Assembly (NCBI GenBank): GCA_949291295.1
Contig: CASEVE010000003.1
Coordinates: 48,244-112,243 of the forward strand
DNA from: an uncultured Olsenella sp.
GTDB taxonomy: Bacteria > Actinomycetota > Coriobacteriia > Coriobacteriales > Atopobiaceae
Reading direction: 5' to 3'
DNA: 64,000 nt
Shown: positions 1 through 8,113 of the stretch, piece by piece
How positions within the stretch are numbered: the first letter of the stretch is position 1
Layout of the letters: each line of letters begins with the position of its first letter
Notes under the pieces: generated by a model
What the model was told of the DNA's origin: nothing
Seen by the model: only the letters and a program-made list of their open reading frames with translations
Databases searched by the model: none
Position numbers and translations under genes: made by a program

Positions 1-33
1 GGCGAGATCGTGAGCGCCTACCTGCTCAAGTAG
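1..33 (+). CDS. C-terminal end of a gene entering the window
   Basis: Frame 1 reads ten sense codons (GEIVSAYLLK) and then TAG at 31-33. This looks like the tail of a plus-strand gene that begins before the window. Nothing can be said about its function. Confidence 0.4.
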   Translation, partial: GEIVSAYLLK

Positions 34-53
34 TCCGTCCGGGGCCGCCAGCG

Positions 54-1064
54 CTACAGCGCGGCGCGGATGGCGCCCAGAATCTCCGCGCAGCGCACCG
101 AGGCGTCGAGCGGCATGACGGGGGACTCTGCCCTGCCGTCGAGCAGCAGGCCAACAAAGTGCTCGATCTCGCCGAAGAAGTCATCGACGGGATGGGGGAG
201 TTCTAGCTCGACGGGCTTCTCGCCAGCCCGCTCGAGCGTGGCATGCTCCGGCCGGTGCGGCTGTTCGACCACGATCTGGCCCTCGGACCCCACGAGCCTT
301 GTATAGCGCGTGTTGTCGCGGTCCGCTGCGGCGAGCAGACGTGCGGTCTTCTCGCCAAAGCGCAGCTCGGCGTCGACGGCGCAGTCCACGCCCGCCTCCC
401 AGCGCGCCTCCGCGCGGGTCACCTCAAACGCGCCGGAAAGATAGTCCTCGATCCAGGCGGCGCAGTAGATGCCGGTGTCCAGCAGCATGCCTCCGCCAAC
501 AGGAGCGGAGAGGTAATCGCCTCCGCGCGCGATGCGCTCGAGCATGGCGTTTTGAAGGACGGCCTCGACGCGCTCGAGCCGTCCAATCGCCCCGTCTGCG
601 ACGAGCTCACGGACCCGCTGGTATACGGGGAGAAAGCGCGTCTTCATGCCCTCCATGAGAAGGGTGCCCGTCTCGCGGGAGACCTCCGCGAGTCTGCGGG
701 TCTCCTCAGCGCTCACGCAGAGGGGCTTCTCGCAGAGGACCGCCTTGCCCGCGCGGAGCGCCGCAATGCCCCACTCAAGGTGCATTCCGTGGGGGAGGGC
801 AAGGTAGATGGCATCAAGATCAGGCATGGCGAGAAGGGCGGAGTGCGCCGTGCCGGCAACGCAGCCGAGGGCCTCGTCGGAGAGCGCCCCGCTCTCGGGG
901 ACGCCGTGCTCGAGGGCAAACGCCTCGGCCTTTGCGGCGGAGCGGCAGCTGATCGCGACGAGCTCGCAGCGCGGGTCGTGGGAGAGACTGCGCGCAAAGC
1001 GGTGCGCGATGTTGCCCGCACCGAGGATTCCCCAGCGCACTATGCGTCCGCCCTTCTCGCCCAT
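54..1064 (-). CDS. Gfo/Idh/MocA family NAD(P)-dependent oxidoreductase
   Basis: A soluble dehydrogenase of the Gfo/Idh/MocA family (sugar, inositol or dihydrodiol type), about 336 residues, which is normal for the family. The N-terminal Rossmann fold shows GILGAGNIAHRF near residue 10, and the family EKP motif (CEKPLCVSAEE) near residue 95 ends the nucleotide-binding domain. A GGGMLLDTGIY stretch follows in the C-terminal substrate domain. The reading frame stays open upstream to 1193, but that part overlaps the next gene and reads as low-complexity shadow, so I start at the ATG at 1064, just before MGEKGGRIVRWG. It follows the stop of the upstream small gene by 4 nt, so the two are probably co-transcribed. 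The substrate cannot be told from sequence. Confidence 0.88.
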   Translation of the reverse strand: MGEKGGRIVRWGILGAGNIAHRFARSLSHDPRCELVAISCRSAAKAEAFALEHGVPESGALSDEALGCVAGTAHSALLAMPDLDAIYLALPHGMHLEWGIAALRAGKAVLCEKPLCVSAEETRRLAEVSRETGTLLMEGMKTRFLPVYQRVRELVADGAIGRLERVEAVLQNAMLERIARGGDYLSAPVGGGMLLDTGIYCAAWIEDYLSGAFEVTRAEARWEAGVDCAVDAELRFGEKTARLLAAADRDNTRYTRLVGSEGQIVVEQPHRPEHATLERAGEKPVELELPHPVDDFFGEIEHFVGLLLDGRAESPVMPLDASVRCAEILGAIRAAL

Positions 1065-1068
1065 GATG

Positions 1069-1380
1069 CTACTTCTTGCCGAAGAGACCGCCGAGACCCT
1101 CGGCGATGCCGCCAAGGGGGCTGTTCTCGAGCAGACCGCCCAGGTTGCCGGCGATGGCGCCGAGGTCAAGCTTGGAGAGATCGAGGCCACCAAGATCGAG
1201 GCTGCCGTCGGCTATGCCGCTCTTCACGCCGTCGACGATCTGGGAGAGGTCACCCTCACCGAGCTCGAGCCCCGTGATCTCCTCGATGGTGCCCTTGGGG
1301 TCGGAGATGAGATCCTGGAGCTTCTCGGGGGCATCCGCAAGAGCGGCGGAAACCTGGGCGATGATTGCCTGAATGTCCAT
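1069..1380 (-). CDS. Small acidic Gly/Leu-rich protein of unknown function
   Basis: About 103 residues, no recognised domain. The N-terminal half is predicted helical and acidic. The C-terminal half is a run of short Gly/Leu/Asp-rich segments (DLGGLDLSKLDLGAIAG) ending in FGKK. The ATG at 1380 is chosen because a GAAAGG ribosome site lies about 6 nt before it; an ATG at 1386 would sit directly on that site. There is no signal peptide or clear membrane segment. It precedes the Gfo/Idh gene by 4 nt on the same strand. Function unknown. Confidence 0.7.
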   Translation of the reverse strand: MDIQAIIAQVSAALADAPEKLQDLISDPKGTIEEITGLELGEGDLSQIVDGVKSGIADGSLDLGGLDLSKLDLGAIAGNLGGLLENSPLGGIAEGLGGLFGKK

Positions 1381-1420
1381 GTGCATCCTTTCGTCATGCG
1401 CGCGCGGCGCGTTTGCTCCT

Positions 1421-2209
1421 CTAGGGTACCTGCTTGCGAGGTCTCTTATCCCCGAGACCCATGAGGGCATGCTCTAGGTTGAGGACAAGCGGGTGGGGAA
1501 GCAGCTTGGCGGCAACGTAGAAGGCACGCATGTCCGCAGATGGGATGCAGAGCGCCCGTCCTGCCCGCGCGGCGACAAGGGCCCGACTTGCCACGCGCCT
1601 CACGTCCTCAAAGCCGGTGAGGCCTGCCATGCGTGCGGCGACGTCGCCCGCGCCGGGGTGGTCAAGAAATCCCGTGTGCATGAACTTGGGACAGAGTGCG
1701 GTCACGTGGATGTCCACACTCCCAAGCTCAGCGTCGAGCGCACGCGAGAAGTCCAGCACAAAGCGCTTGGCAGCCGAGTACGTGGCAAGGCCCGGCTGCG
1801 GCATGAATGCCGCTACGCTGGAGACGTTGAGGATGCGCGAGCCTGCGGTCATGTACGGCAGTGTGCGGTACGTGAGCTCCACGGGCGCGAGCATGAGGAG
1901 GCGCACCATGTTGCCGTTGTCCTCTGCGGGCATCTGGGCAAAGTCGCCAAACGTCCCAAAACCGGCGTTGTTGACGAGAAGGACCACGCGCGCGTCAGGT
2001 GTCTCGGCGAGCGCCTGTTCGATTACGTCAAACGAGGCGGGGTCTGTGAGGTCGAGCGCAAAGGGTCGAACGCGCGGAGAGGTGCGCTCGGCACGGCGCG
2101 AGACGGCCCAGATTTCATCGAGCGGGCCAAAGGCGCCCTCGGTGAGCAACCTCACGATTTCCGAACCGAGTCCGGACGACGCGCCGGTGACGATTGCGAT
2201 GCTGGTCAT
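1421..2209 (-). CDS. Short-chain dehydrogenase/reductase (SDR)
   Basis: A 262-residue classical SDR. The cofactor motif TGASSGLG is at residues 8-15 and NNAGFG near residue 88. The catalytic Ser is in the NVSSVAAF stretch, followed by the YSAAK motif (Tyr and Lys). Length and motif spacing fit NAD(P)H-dependent reduction of a small carbonyl compound; the substrate is unknown. The start at 2209 has a strong GGAGG 8 nt upstream; the longer open frame to 2377 runs through a palindromic repeat and is not credible. The gene is probably transcribed alone or with the small gene 40 bp downstream. Confidence 0.88.
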   Translation of the reverse strand: MTSIAIVTGASSGLGSEIVRLLTEGAFGPLDEIWAVSRRAERTSPRVRPFALDLTDPASFDVIEQALAETPDARVVLLVNNAGFGTFGDFAQMPAEDNGNMVRLLMLAPVELTYRTLPYMTAGSRILNVSSVAAFMPQPGLATYSAAKRFVLDFSRALDAELGSVDIHVTALCPKFMHTGFLDHPGAGDVAARMAGLTGFEDVRRVASRALVAARAGRALCIPSADMRAFYVAAKLLPHPLVLNLEHALMGLGDKRPRKQVP

Positions 2210-2223
2210 GGCCAACCTCCAAT

Positions 2224-2283
2224 GTGACAATGGCGCCTGTTCGTGACAATGGTGCCTGGCACTATTGTCACCACTATTGTCAC
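2224..2283. repeat. Nested palindrome, GTGACAAT family
   Basis: A near-perfect 29-nt palindrome (2243-2271: GTGACAATGGTGCC, one base, then GGCACTATTGTCAC) is flanked by further copies of the ends (GTGACAAT at 2224-2231, ATTGTCAC at 2276-2283). It lies in the 5' leader of the SDR gene. It looks like a REP/BIME-type interspersed element; it could also act as an operator or an RNA hairpin. Confidence 0.7.
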
Positions 2284-2426
2284 ACCAAAGTCCACCAATA
2301 GGTGATATTCGCGTTTCTCGTTTGATGGTGCGGCGGGTGCTGATACTATATCCCGGCTTTCTCGCTGATAACTGCATGCCGCTTAGGAAGCGGGTCGGGC
2401 ATCTGTGACCATCTGAAAGGAACGCC

Positions 2427-3107
2427 GTGAAGAACTCCGAGATTTATCGCCGAACGCTGAAGTTCTCCGTCATGCGCCTTGTGCGCACCGTGCTCTGCCT
2501 CATCATGCTGGCCGCCCTGCCGCTGATTGCCTTCGTTGCTACGGGCATTGCCGGTTTGGACGAGACGGTTCAGCTTGCCGCGACGGGCGTTGCGTTCATC
2601 GTTGGCCTCATCGTCTTTTATCTCATTGCGCACTATGGTGGCTACCTCCTCACGGCCGGTCAGGTTGCCATGATTACTGAGGGTGTTGCCACCGGAGAGC
2701 TCCCGGAGGACACCTACGCCGCAGGTAAGCGCGCCGTGAGGAACCGCTTTGCCACGGCGAGCGTGTACTACGGCCTGTGGTCGATTACCCGCGCCATCAC
2801 CAACGAGATCTCCTCGGGTATGAACGCGATTGCCCGCGGAATCGACGGCGACAACCAGAACGGCACCGCCTCCATCATCGCTGGTATTATTTCCGCCATC
2901 GTGGGCGTGGTGCTCGAGTACCTCAACTACTGCAGCCTGGGCTTGATCTTCCTCCACAATGAGCAGTCTGCCTTCAAAAGCACCTGCGACGGTGCCGTGA
3001 TTTACTTCCAGAACTGGAAGACGCTCATGAAGAACTCCGCCAAGGTGATTGCCATCACCATTGTCTCGCTTGCCCTCATCGGTGGCGCGTTCTTTGGTGT
3101 GTCGTAA
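2427..3107 (+). CDS. Multi-pass membrane protein, N-terminal two-thirds (gene interrupted by TAA)
   Basis: 226 residues with several hydrophobic segments (about 16-40, 48-75, 150-172 and 205-222) and a cytosolic-looking ELPEDTYAAGKRAVRNRF loop. I do not recognise a named family. GTG start at 2427 behind GAAAGG. The stop TAA at 3105-3107 appears to be an acquired nonsense codon: the same frame continues open for 106 more codons to 3425 with a further membrane segment in the same style. The original protein would be about 332 residues. Whether the shorter product is functional is unknown. Confidence 0.6.
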   Translation: MKNSEIYRRTLKFSVMRLVRTVLCLIMLAALPLIAFVATGIAGLDETVQLAATGVAFIVGLIVFYLIAHYGGYLLTAGQVAMITEGVATGELPEDTYAAGKRAVRNRFATASVYYGLWSITRAITNEISSGMNAIARGIDGDNQNGTASIIAGIISAIVGVVLEYLNYCSLGLIFLHNEQSAFKSTCDGAVIYFQNWKTLMKNSAKVIAITIVSLALIGGAFFGVS

Positions 3108-3425
3108 CTTACGCCGGGCTCGATCGAGCCGCTGACCACGGTGCTCTCCCAGATTGACGCCACTGCAACGTTTGAGGATGGCACTGCCGTTCCCGCGGGT
3201 ACCTCGCTCATCGCTCTGTGTGCCGTGATTGCCCTTGTGCTCTGGAGCGGCATCCACGGCGCCTTTGTGAAGCCCTACATCCTCGTCTCCGTTATGCGCC
3301 GCTACATTGAGGCTGGACAGGCGGACACGCCGCGGGTCGATGCTTACGAGAAGCTCTCGGGCATGTCCAAGGGCTTCAGGAAGGCGCTCGACCGCGCAGA
3401 GGAGGGCGCTCCCTCGGCTGCCTAG
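3108..3425 (+). pseudogene. C-terminal remainder of the membrane protein after the in-frame stop
   Basis: This stretch is in exactly the same frame as the gene at 2427 and continues it after one TAA. It encodes LTPGSIEPLTTVLSQ, then a periplasmic-looking stretch, a hydrophobic helix (LIALCAVIALVLW) and a basic tail ending EEGAPSAA. A GTG at 3141 could restart translation, but it has no ribosome binding site. Best read as the detached third of one gene, made silent by a single substitution unless there is stop readthrough or a sequencing error. Confidence 0.6.
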
Positions 3426-3459
3426 ATGCCCCTTACCGGCCCCGCCGCACTCGTCGTCA

Positions 3460-4389
3460 TCAGTAGCCGGTTACGGTCTTGTCGGCGTTGAACAGGCGTT
3501 TCATGAACGAGAACTCGCTTCGGGCAAACTGGTCAAGACGGTCTACCTCGGGCCGCTTTGGTCCCTCAAGCATCACGAGGCACACGGGAACCATGGGTGC
3601 CTCCGACAGATCAACTCCGTGCATGACGGCAAAGGGGACAATGCTGAGTGCCTTGAGGTTGACGCCCATGATGTAGCCATTGCGGTTTTCGAGGAAGTCG
3701 ACTACCTCATCGTTGGTGGAGATGCGCTCAAGCGGCGAGGCAAGTCCCTGCTTGAGGCAGCTGACGAGGATCGTCTCGTTGAACCCGTCAACCTCCTCTG
3801 ACCAGAGCACGGGATAGGGCTCGAGGTCGGCAAAGGTCAGCTGTTGCTTGCCTCGCAGCGGGTGATGTCGGCCCATGAACACCCCGGGTGCGACGGTGCC
3901 AACCTGTACGCAGGTGCAGTCGGGTGCGTCCAGCTTTCCTATCGTGAACAGCGCGTCGAGCGTGCCAGCCCTCAAGCTCGTGAGCGCGCTTTCTCCAACG
4001 GAGACACCGAGATGCGTTTCGACTCCAAGAGAATGCGTCATGAGACGCGCGATGATGCCGCAGATGAACTCATGCTTGGAGAACGGCGGGGAGACAAGCG
4101 CGAGTCTGAGATCTCTTCTCGGCAGCGCGTCTCGCCACGATGCCGCCACGCGCTCAACGGACTCAAAACCCTCAACTGTCTTGAGCGCGGGCTCAAGAAG
4201 CGTCCTTCCGAGCGGGGTGAGGCACATTCCCCTCCCGGAACGGGCAAACAGCTTCCCTCCGACCTCCTCCTCGAGCTCATGAATAGACTTCGAGACGGCC
4301 TGTACGGAGACGCCCTCCTCGCGCGCGGCGATAGAGAAGCTATCCGAGCGTGCAGCGCGACAGAAGAATATGAGCTGTCGAATGTTCAT
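3460..4389 (-). CDS. LysR-family transcriptional regulator
   Basis: 309 residues with the standard LysR layout. An N-terminal winged HTH covers residues 1-60 (MNIRQLIFFCRAARSDSF, then SVQAVSKSIHELEEEVG, with LF.R......LT..G further on), followed by a periplasmic-binding-protein-like effector domain. ATG at 4389 is preceded by GGAGAAAGACC. It is transcribed divergently from the CmpB-type membrane gene at 4592, with a 202-bp AT-rich gap between them, so that operon is its most likely target. The effector is unknown. The HTH closely resembles that of the broken LysR gene at 63.6 kb (shared SVQAVSK), so they are related regulators. Confidence 0.9.
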   Translation of the reverse strand: MNIRQLIFFCRAARSDSFSIAAREEGVSVQAVSKSIHELEEEVGGKLFARSGRGMCLTPLGRTLLEPALKTVEGFESVERVAASWRDALPRRDLRLALVSPPFSKHEFICGIIARLMTHSLGVETHLGVSVGESALTSLRAGTLDALFTIGKLDAPDCTCVQVGTVAPGVFMGRHHPLRGKQQLTFADLEPYPVLWSEEVDGFNETILVSCLKQGLASPLERISTNDEVVDFLENRNGYIMGVNLKALSIVPFAVMHGVDLSEAPMVPVCLVMLEGPKRPEVDRLDQFARSEFSFMKRLFNADKTVTGY

Positions 4390-4591
4390 GGTCTTTCTCC
4401 GATGGAGTCAGATGATTATCTAGTCTAGCTAGGCTTCGGGGACGCTGCTTGACGATAAGAACGCGTCTGCCAATATCAACTGATTCTTGATTTATCGAGA
4501 AAAACGACGACATCTCCCTGATATAGCTCCTGATTCAGGTAGCGTTAAACTCCGTATGACTATCTGTTGACATCTCTGCCAAGGAGCGCGC

Positions 4592-5938
4592 ATGACCCCT
4601 GATCCACAGTCTGTGCCAACGAAATCCACGATGTCGGACGACGCACCCGACCGCACCGAAACGGGGGAGAAAATCCCGCTCGTAATGCGCCTCTATGGAA
4701 TTCTCTGCACGGTTCTCGGCGTGTTCACTGTGTTTGCGGTTGTCATGTTTGCCGCCATGATGACATGGGCGCTCCAGACCGACCCGTCCATGATCATCGT
4801 GGGAACCGATCCCACCCTACCCGTGATCCTTCTTGTCATTAGCTACCTTGTCACCATTGGCAACGCGGTGGCCCTGCTCGTCTTTGGTCATTCGCTGCGC
4901 AAGAGCCGGCGGCGCAACGCGGTGCGCTGGTCCCATGTGCTCATTGGCACCTCGATTATCCAGATCCTGCTCAAGATTATGTTGCAGGGCATTGACACCA
5001 CGCTGATCTCTGACGCGATTCAGCTTCTCATTCTGGTTGCGATCTCCGTTACGGTTGACCCGTCGCTACGTCAGGAGCGCGAGCTCAAGCGTCGTGCTCG
5101 CGACATGGCGGACCGTGAGGCCGCCGAAGAGGGCGTGCTCGGGCGTGACCTCGAGGGCAAGGGCTTCATCGAGCTCAACTTCTTCAACCTATTCTGGGTC
5201 TTTGTGATCTGCTGCATTTTGGGACTCATCATCGAGACCGTCTACCACTTTGTGGTGGTGGTCCCTGGCGAGATTCAGGATCGCGCGGGCCTGCTCTTTG
5301 GTCCCTTCTCGCCCATCTATGGTTTTGGCGCCGTACTCATGACGGTGGCGCTCAACCGTTTCTATAAGGCCAATCCGGTCATCATCTTTGTGGTCTCCGC
5401 CGTTATCGGCGGTCTTTTCGAGGCTGCGACGGCCTGGTTTATGGAGATGGGCTTTGGCGCCGTGGCCTGGGATTACTCGGGCTCCACGATTTTTGGACTC
5501 TTCCCGGATCCCATTGCCATGATCTTTGGTGGGCGTACGAGCGCGCTTTTCATGTGCATGTGGGGCGTGCTTGGCTTTGTGTGGATCAAGCTCTGCCTTC
5601 CGTGGATGCTCAAACTCATCAACCTCATTCCGTGGAAGATTCGTTACTCGTTCACCACGATCTGTGCGATTCTCATGCTTGTGAACGGCGTCATGACGCT
5701 CGAGGCGCTGGACTGCTGGTTTGAGCGTCTCTCGGGTATTCCTCAGACCACGCCCGTCGAGCAGTTCTATGCCGAGCACTACGACAACGATTACATGGCG
5801 CACCGCTTTGAGTCCATGACCATCACGCCGGACGACTCCGCGCGCGTGGATGGCGCGGCGCGTGCCATGGACGTCGAGATCGACGAGTCGTATCTCGAGG
5901 GAGCCGCAGACGCCACGTTTGAGGATGGTGAGCTGTGA
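4592..5938 (+). CDS. CmpB-type putative ABC-transporter (type IV) membrane protein
   Basis: 448 residues, polytopic. The N-terminal part (about 30-170) has four hydrophobic segments. The C-terminal part (about 195-380) matches the 'putative ABC-transporter type IV' (CmpB) family in style: FNLFWVFVICCILGLIIETVYHF, a GLLFGPFSPIYGFGA motif, FEAATAWFMEMGFGAVAWDYS, and a WIKLCLPWM segment. The tail is acidic. AAGGAG 6 nt before the ATG fixes the start. The gene overlaps the following lipase gene by 4 nt (GTGA), so the two are translationally coupled. The substrate and even transport activity are unproven for this family. Confidence 0.75.
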   Translation: MTPDPQSVPTKSTMSDDAPDRTETGEKIPLVMRLYGILCTVLGVFTVFAVVMFAAMMTWALQTDPSMIIVGTDPTLPVILLVISYLVTIGNAVALLVFGHSLRKSRRRNAVRWSHVLIGTSIIQILLKIMLQGIDTTLISDAIQLLILVAISVTVDPSLRQERELKRRARDMADREAAEEGVLGRDLEGKGFIELNFFNLFWVFVICCILGLIIETVYHFVVVVPGEIQDRAGLLFGPFSPIYGFGAVLMTVALNRFYKANPVIIFVVSAVIGGLFEAATAWFMEMGFGAVAWDYSGSTIFGLFPDPIAMIFGGRTSALFMCMWGVLGFVWIKLCLPWMLKLINLIPWKIRYSFTTICAILMLVNGVMTLEALDCWFERLSGIPQTTPVEQFYAEHYDNDYMAHRFESMTITPDDSARVDGAARAMDVEIDESYLEGAADATFEDGEL

Positions 5939-7254
5939 CGGAGGAAGCTGCTCAGAAGCGTCCGCGGTGGGGGCGGCGCGTTCTTCTCGCCCTGCTGGCG
6001 ATTGTGGTCGTGGCGGGCGTGGCGCTTGCGATTGGCGTGTGGCACCGACTCGAGCAGCGCCGCCTGGGCGAGGGCGTGGTCCAGCCGCCGAGCGAGTTTG
6101 CCGCGCTGGAGGGCTCGACCGGGCGCACTGGCGCCTTTACGGCGAACATTGACTTCACGAGCATGGCCACGGGCGCGGAGACCATCTCTACCGAGGTGGC
6201 TTGGGATGACGAGTGGTTCTTCCAGGACCCCACCGTCTACAACCACGAGCTTGCCACCACGTGCTCCGTGCTCTCCGCCGTGGCCAACTCGGAGTCCGCG
6301 TACTACCAGGCGGGCTCAAGCTCGCCGGCCTACATGGAGGCCGCGCTCGCGGAGCTGGGCTTTGAGGAGATCTCCACGGCGTCCTACCAGTACCGCAGTG
6401 AGATCTTTGACGAGATTGTCGACTTCATCACCGGTACGGATGATGTGGTCGCCTACTCGGTTGCCACCAAGCACGTGACGGGCGAGGACGGTGCCGAGAA
6501 GACCCTCTTTCTGGTGTCCATCCGCGGCAGCTACGGCTCCGAGTGGCTGAGCGACCTCAATATGGGCAGCGCTGCCGCCTACGACATGGACGAGATCGCG
6601 CACGAGGGCTTTGCGCAGGCCGCGCGCGAGATCGTAGACGAGCTTGTCGCGCGCATCACCGAGGAGGCGGGCCTTGGCGGCACCGATGACATTGCGCTGC
6701 TCTTCACTGGCCACTCTCGCGGCGCCGCTACGGCCAACATCGCCGCTGCGTACGCCGACGAGATGAGCCAGGGCCTGCGCGTGCTGGCGCCGCTTTCGAG
6801 CATCTACTGCTACACCTTTGCCACACCCGAGGTCACGACCTTTGATACGGCGCACGACTCCCTCTACGACAATATCTTCAACATCATGAACCCCAGCGAC
6901 ATGGTACCGCGCCTGCCGCTTGCGTCCTGGGGCTACGAGCGCTACGGCCACGACCTCTGGCTGCCCGGCTACGGCGACGAGGGCTTTGCCGAGAAGCACG
7001 AGGCCATGTGCAAGATCTTCGAGGTTAACACGGGCGTGGAGTGCCCCTACGTGCCCGAGGACCGCGAGCATGTGGACAAGCTCGTCGAGGACCTGGGTCG
7101 CGCGATTCCCGCAGCAGATGACCTGGCAAGTGCGGGTGGAATCTTCTCTCTGGCGCATGACCTTCTCGCCGACGTGAACCCCATGCAGGTCCTCTACGGC
7201 CACTACCCGAGCGTCTACATCGCCTGGATGCAGTCTCTCAACACGCTCGGGTAG
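5935..7254 (+). CDS. Membrane-anchored lipase (class 3-like) with GHSRG motif
   Basis: 439 residues. A basic N-terminus and one hydrophobic helix (residues 14-33) look like a signal anchor with the body outside the cell. The nucleophile elbow LLFTGHSRGAAT puts the catalytic Ser near residue 261, as in class 3/DUF2974-type lipases. Asp (NPSDMVPRLP) and His (YGHYPS) near the C-terminus are candidates for the rest of the triad. It starts with GTG, overlapping the CmpB-like gene's stop. Likely acts on surface lipids or esters; the substrate is not inferable. Confidence 0.78.
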   Translation: MTEEAAQKRPRWGRRVLLALLAIVVVAGVALAIGVWHRLEQRRLGEGVVQPPSEFAALEGSTGRTGAFTANIDFTSMATGAETISTEVAWDDEWFFQDPTVYNHELATTCSVLSAVANSESAYYQAGSSSPAYMEAALAELGFEEISTASYQYRSEIFDEIVDFITGTDDVVAYSVATKHVTGEDGAEKTLFLVSIRGSYGSEWLSDLNMGSAAAYDMDEIAHEGFAQAAREIVDELVARITEEAGLGGTDDIALLFTGHSRGAATANIAAAYADEMSQGLRVLAPLSSIYCYTFATPEVTTFDTAHDSLYDNIFNIMNPSDMVPRLPLASWGYERYGHDLWLPGYGDEGFAEKHEAMCKIFEVNTGVECPYVPEDREHVDKLVEDLGRAIPAADDLASAGGIFSLAHDLLADVNPMQVLYGHYPSVYIAWMQSLNTLG

Positions 7255-7297
7255 ACTTTCCTCAAGGTCTGGCTCCGCCACGGCAAGGGAGGCTGCG

Positions 7298-8113
7298 ATG
7301 GATGACGTCCGCAAGGAACTCACGAGGGTTCTCAAGGAAGCCTGCAGTGAGGTGGACATGCGCCTGGAGGCGTTTCTCGCCAATCCGGACGACGTCGAAA
7401 CCATTCACAAGCTGCGTATCTCCATACGCACGCTGAGGAGCCTGCTGGCGTTTGCCTCCCCGTTTCTCAAGCGACGCCGCCATCGCATTCTCCAGGCCGA
7501 TCTGCGCTCGGTGGTGATAGAGACCTCGCGTCTGCGTGAGTACGACGTGATGCTCCGTGATGTCCGGGCGCTCAGCATGCCGTACGGCGGGCTCGTCGAG
7601 AAGATCGGCGAGCTGCGCGCCCTTGAGCGCAATCGTGTGGTGGATGTCATGCGCGGCCGGCATACCCGGCGGGCACTGGCTCGCGTTCGCAGGCGCGTGG
7701 AGGTGCTTCCCTGGAAGGACTCCGTGCGTAGGCGTGGTGTGACCTGCAGCGATGTGCTTGCCGTCTTTGACGAGCTCGTGCGTGTCGTGGACGAGGGATA
7801 TGCCACCGTTGACCGCAGCGACGCGGACGCCGTGCACACCCTGCGCAAGCGCTCCAAGCGCGTGCGCTACGTGGGGGAGGCCTTCGGCGAGCTCCTGGGT
7901 CCGGACGCCGCGGAGGAGGGTGCTCGCATGAAGGGTGTGCAGGACGAGCTCGGAGACGTCTGCGACGCCCGCGTCAACGCAACGCTCGCGCGCGAGCTTC
8001 TGGACCTTGAGCTTCCAGATGATGCCAAGCACGCCCTCGAGGTCCTTCTCGGCAGGAATCGGTCGTTTGTGGAGGGGTTTGTGGCGGGGGACCCTTCCGT
8101 TGCTAGCAAATAA
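7298..8113 (+). CDS. CHAD-domain protein
   Basis: 271 residues, all-helical, with the conserved His of CHAD domains in two symmetric halves: ETIHKLRISIRTLRSLL near residue 35 and DAVHTLRKRSKRVRYVGEAF near residue 180. CHAD proteins bind inorganic polyphosphate and are often linked to polyphosphate granules; here there is no CYTH triphosphatase domain. Its end overlaps the convergent ABC ATPase gene by 11 bp. The ATG at 7298 follows a purine-rich GGGAGGC sequence. Confidence 0.88.
   Translation: MDDVRKELTRVLKEACSEVDMRLEAFLANPDDVETIHKLRISIRTLRSLLAFASPFLKRRRHRILQADLRSVVIETSRLREYDVMLRDVRALSMPYGGLVEKIGELRALERNRVVDVMRGRHTRRALARVRRRVEVLPWKDSVRRRGVTCSDVLAVFDELVRVVDEGYATVDRSDADAVHTLRKRSKRVRYVGEAFGELLGPDAAEEGARMKGVQDELGDVCDARVNATLARELLDLELPDDAKHALEVLLGRNRSFVEGFVAGDPSVASK

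Noticed and set aside
3105..3107. Selenocysteine or programmed recoding at the internal stop
   Set aside because: The codon is TAA, not TGA, and no recoding context is visible. A nonsense mutation or sequence error is more likely.
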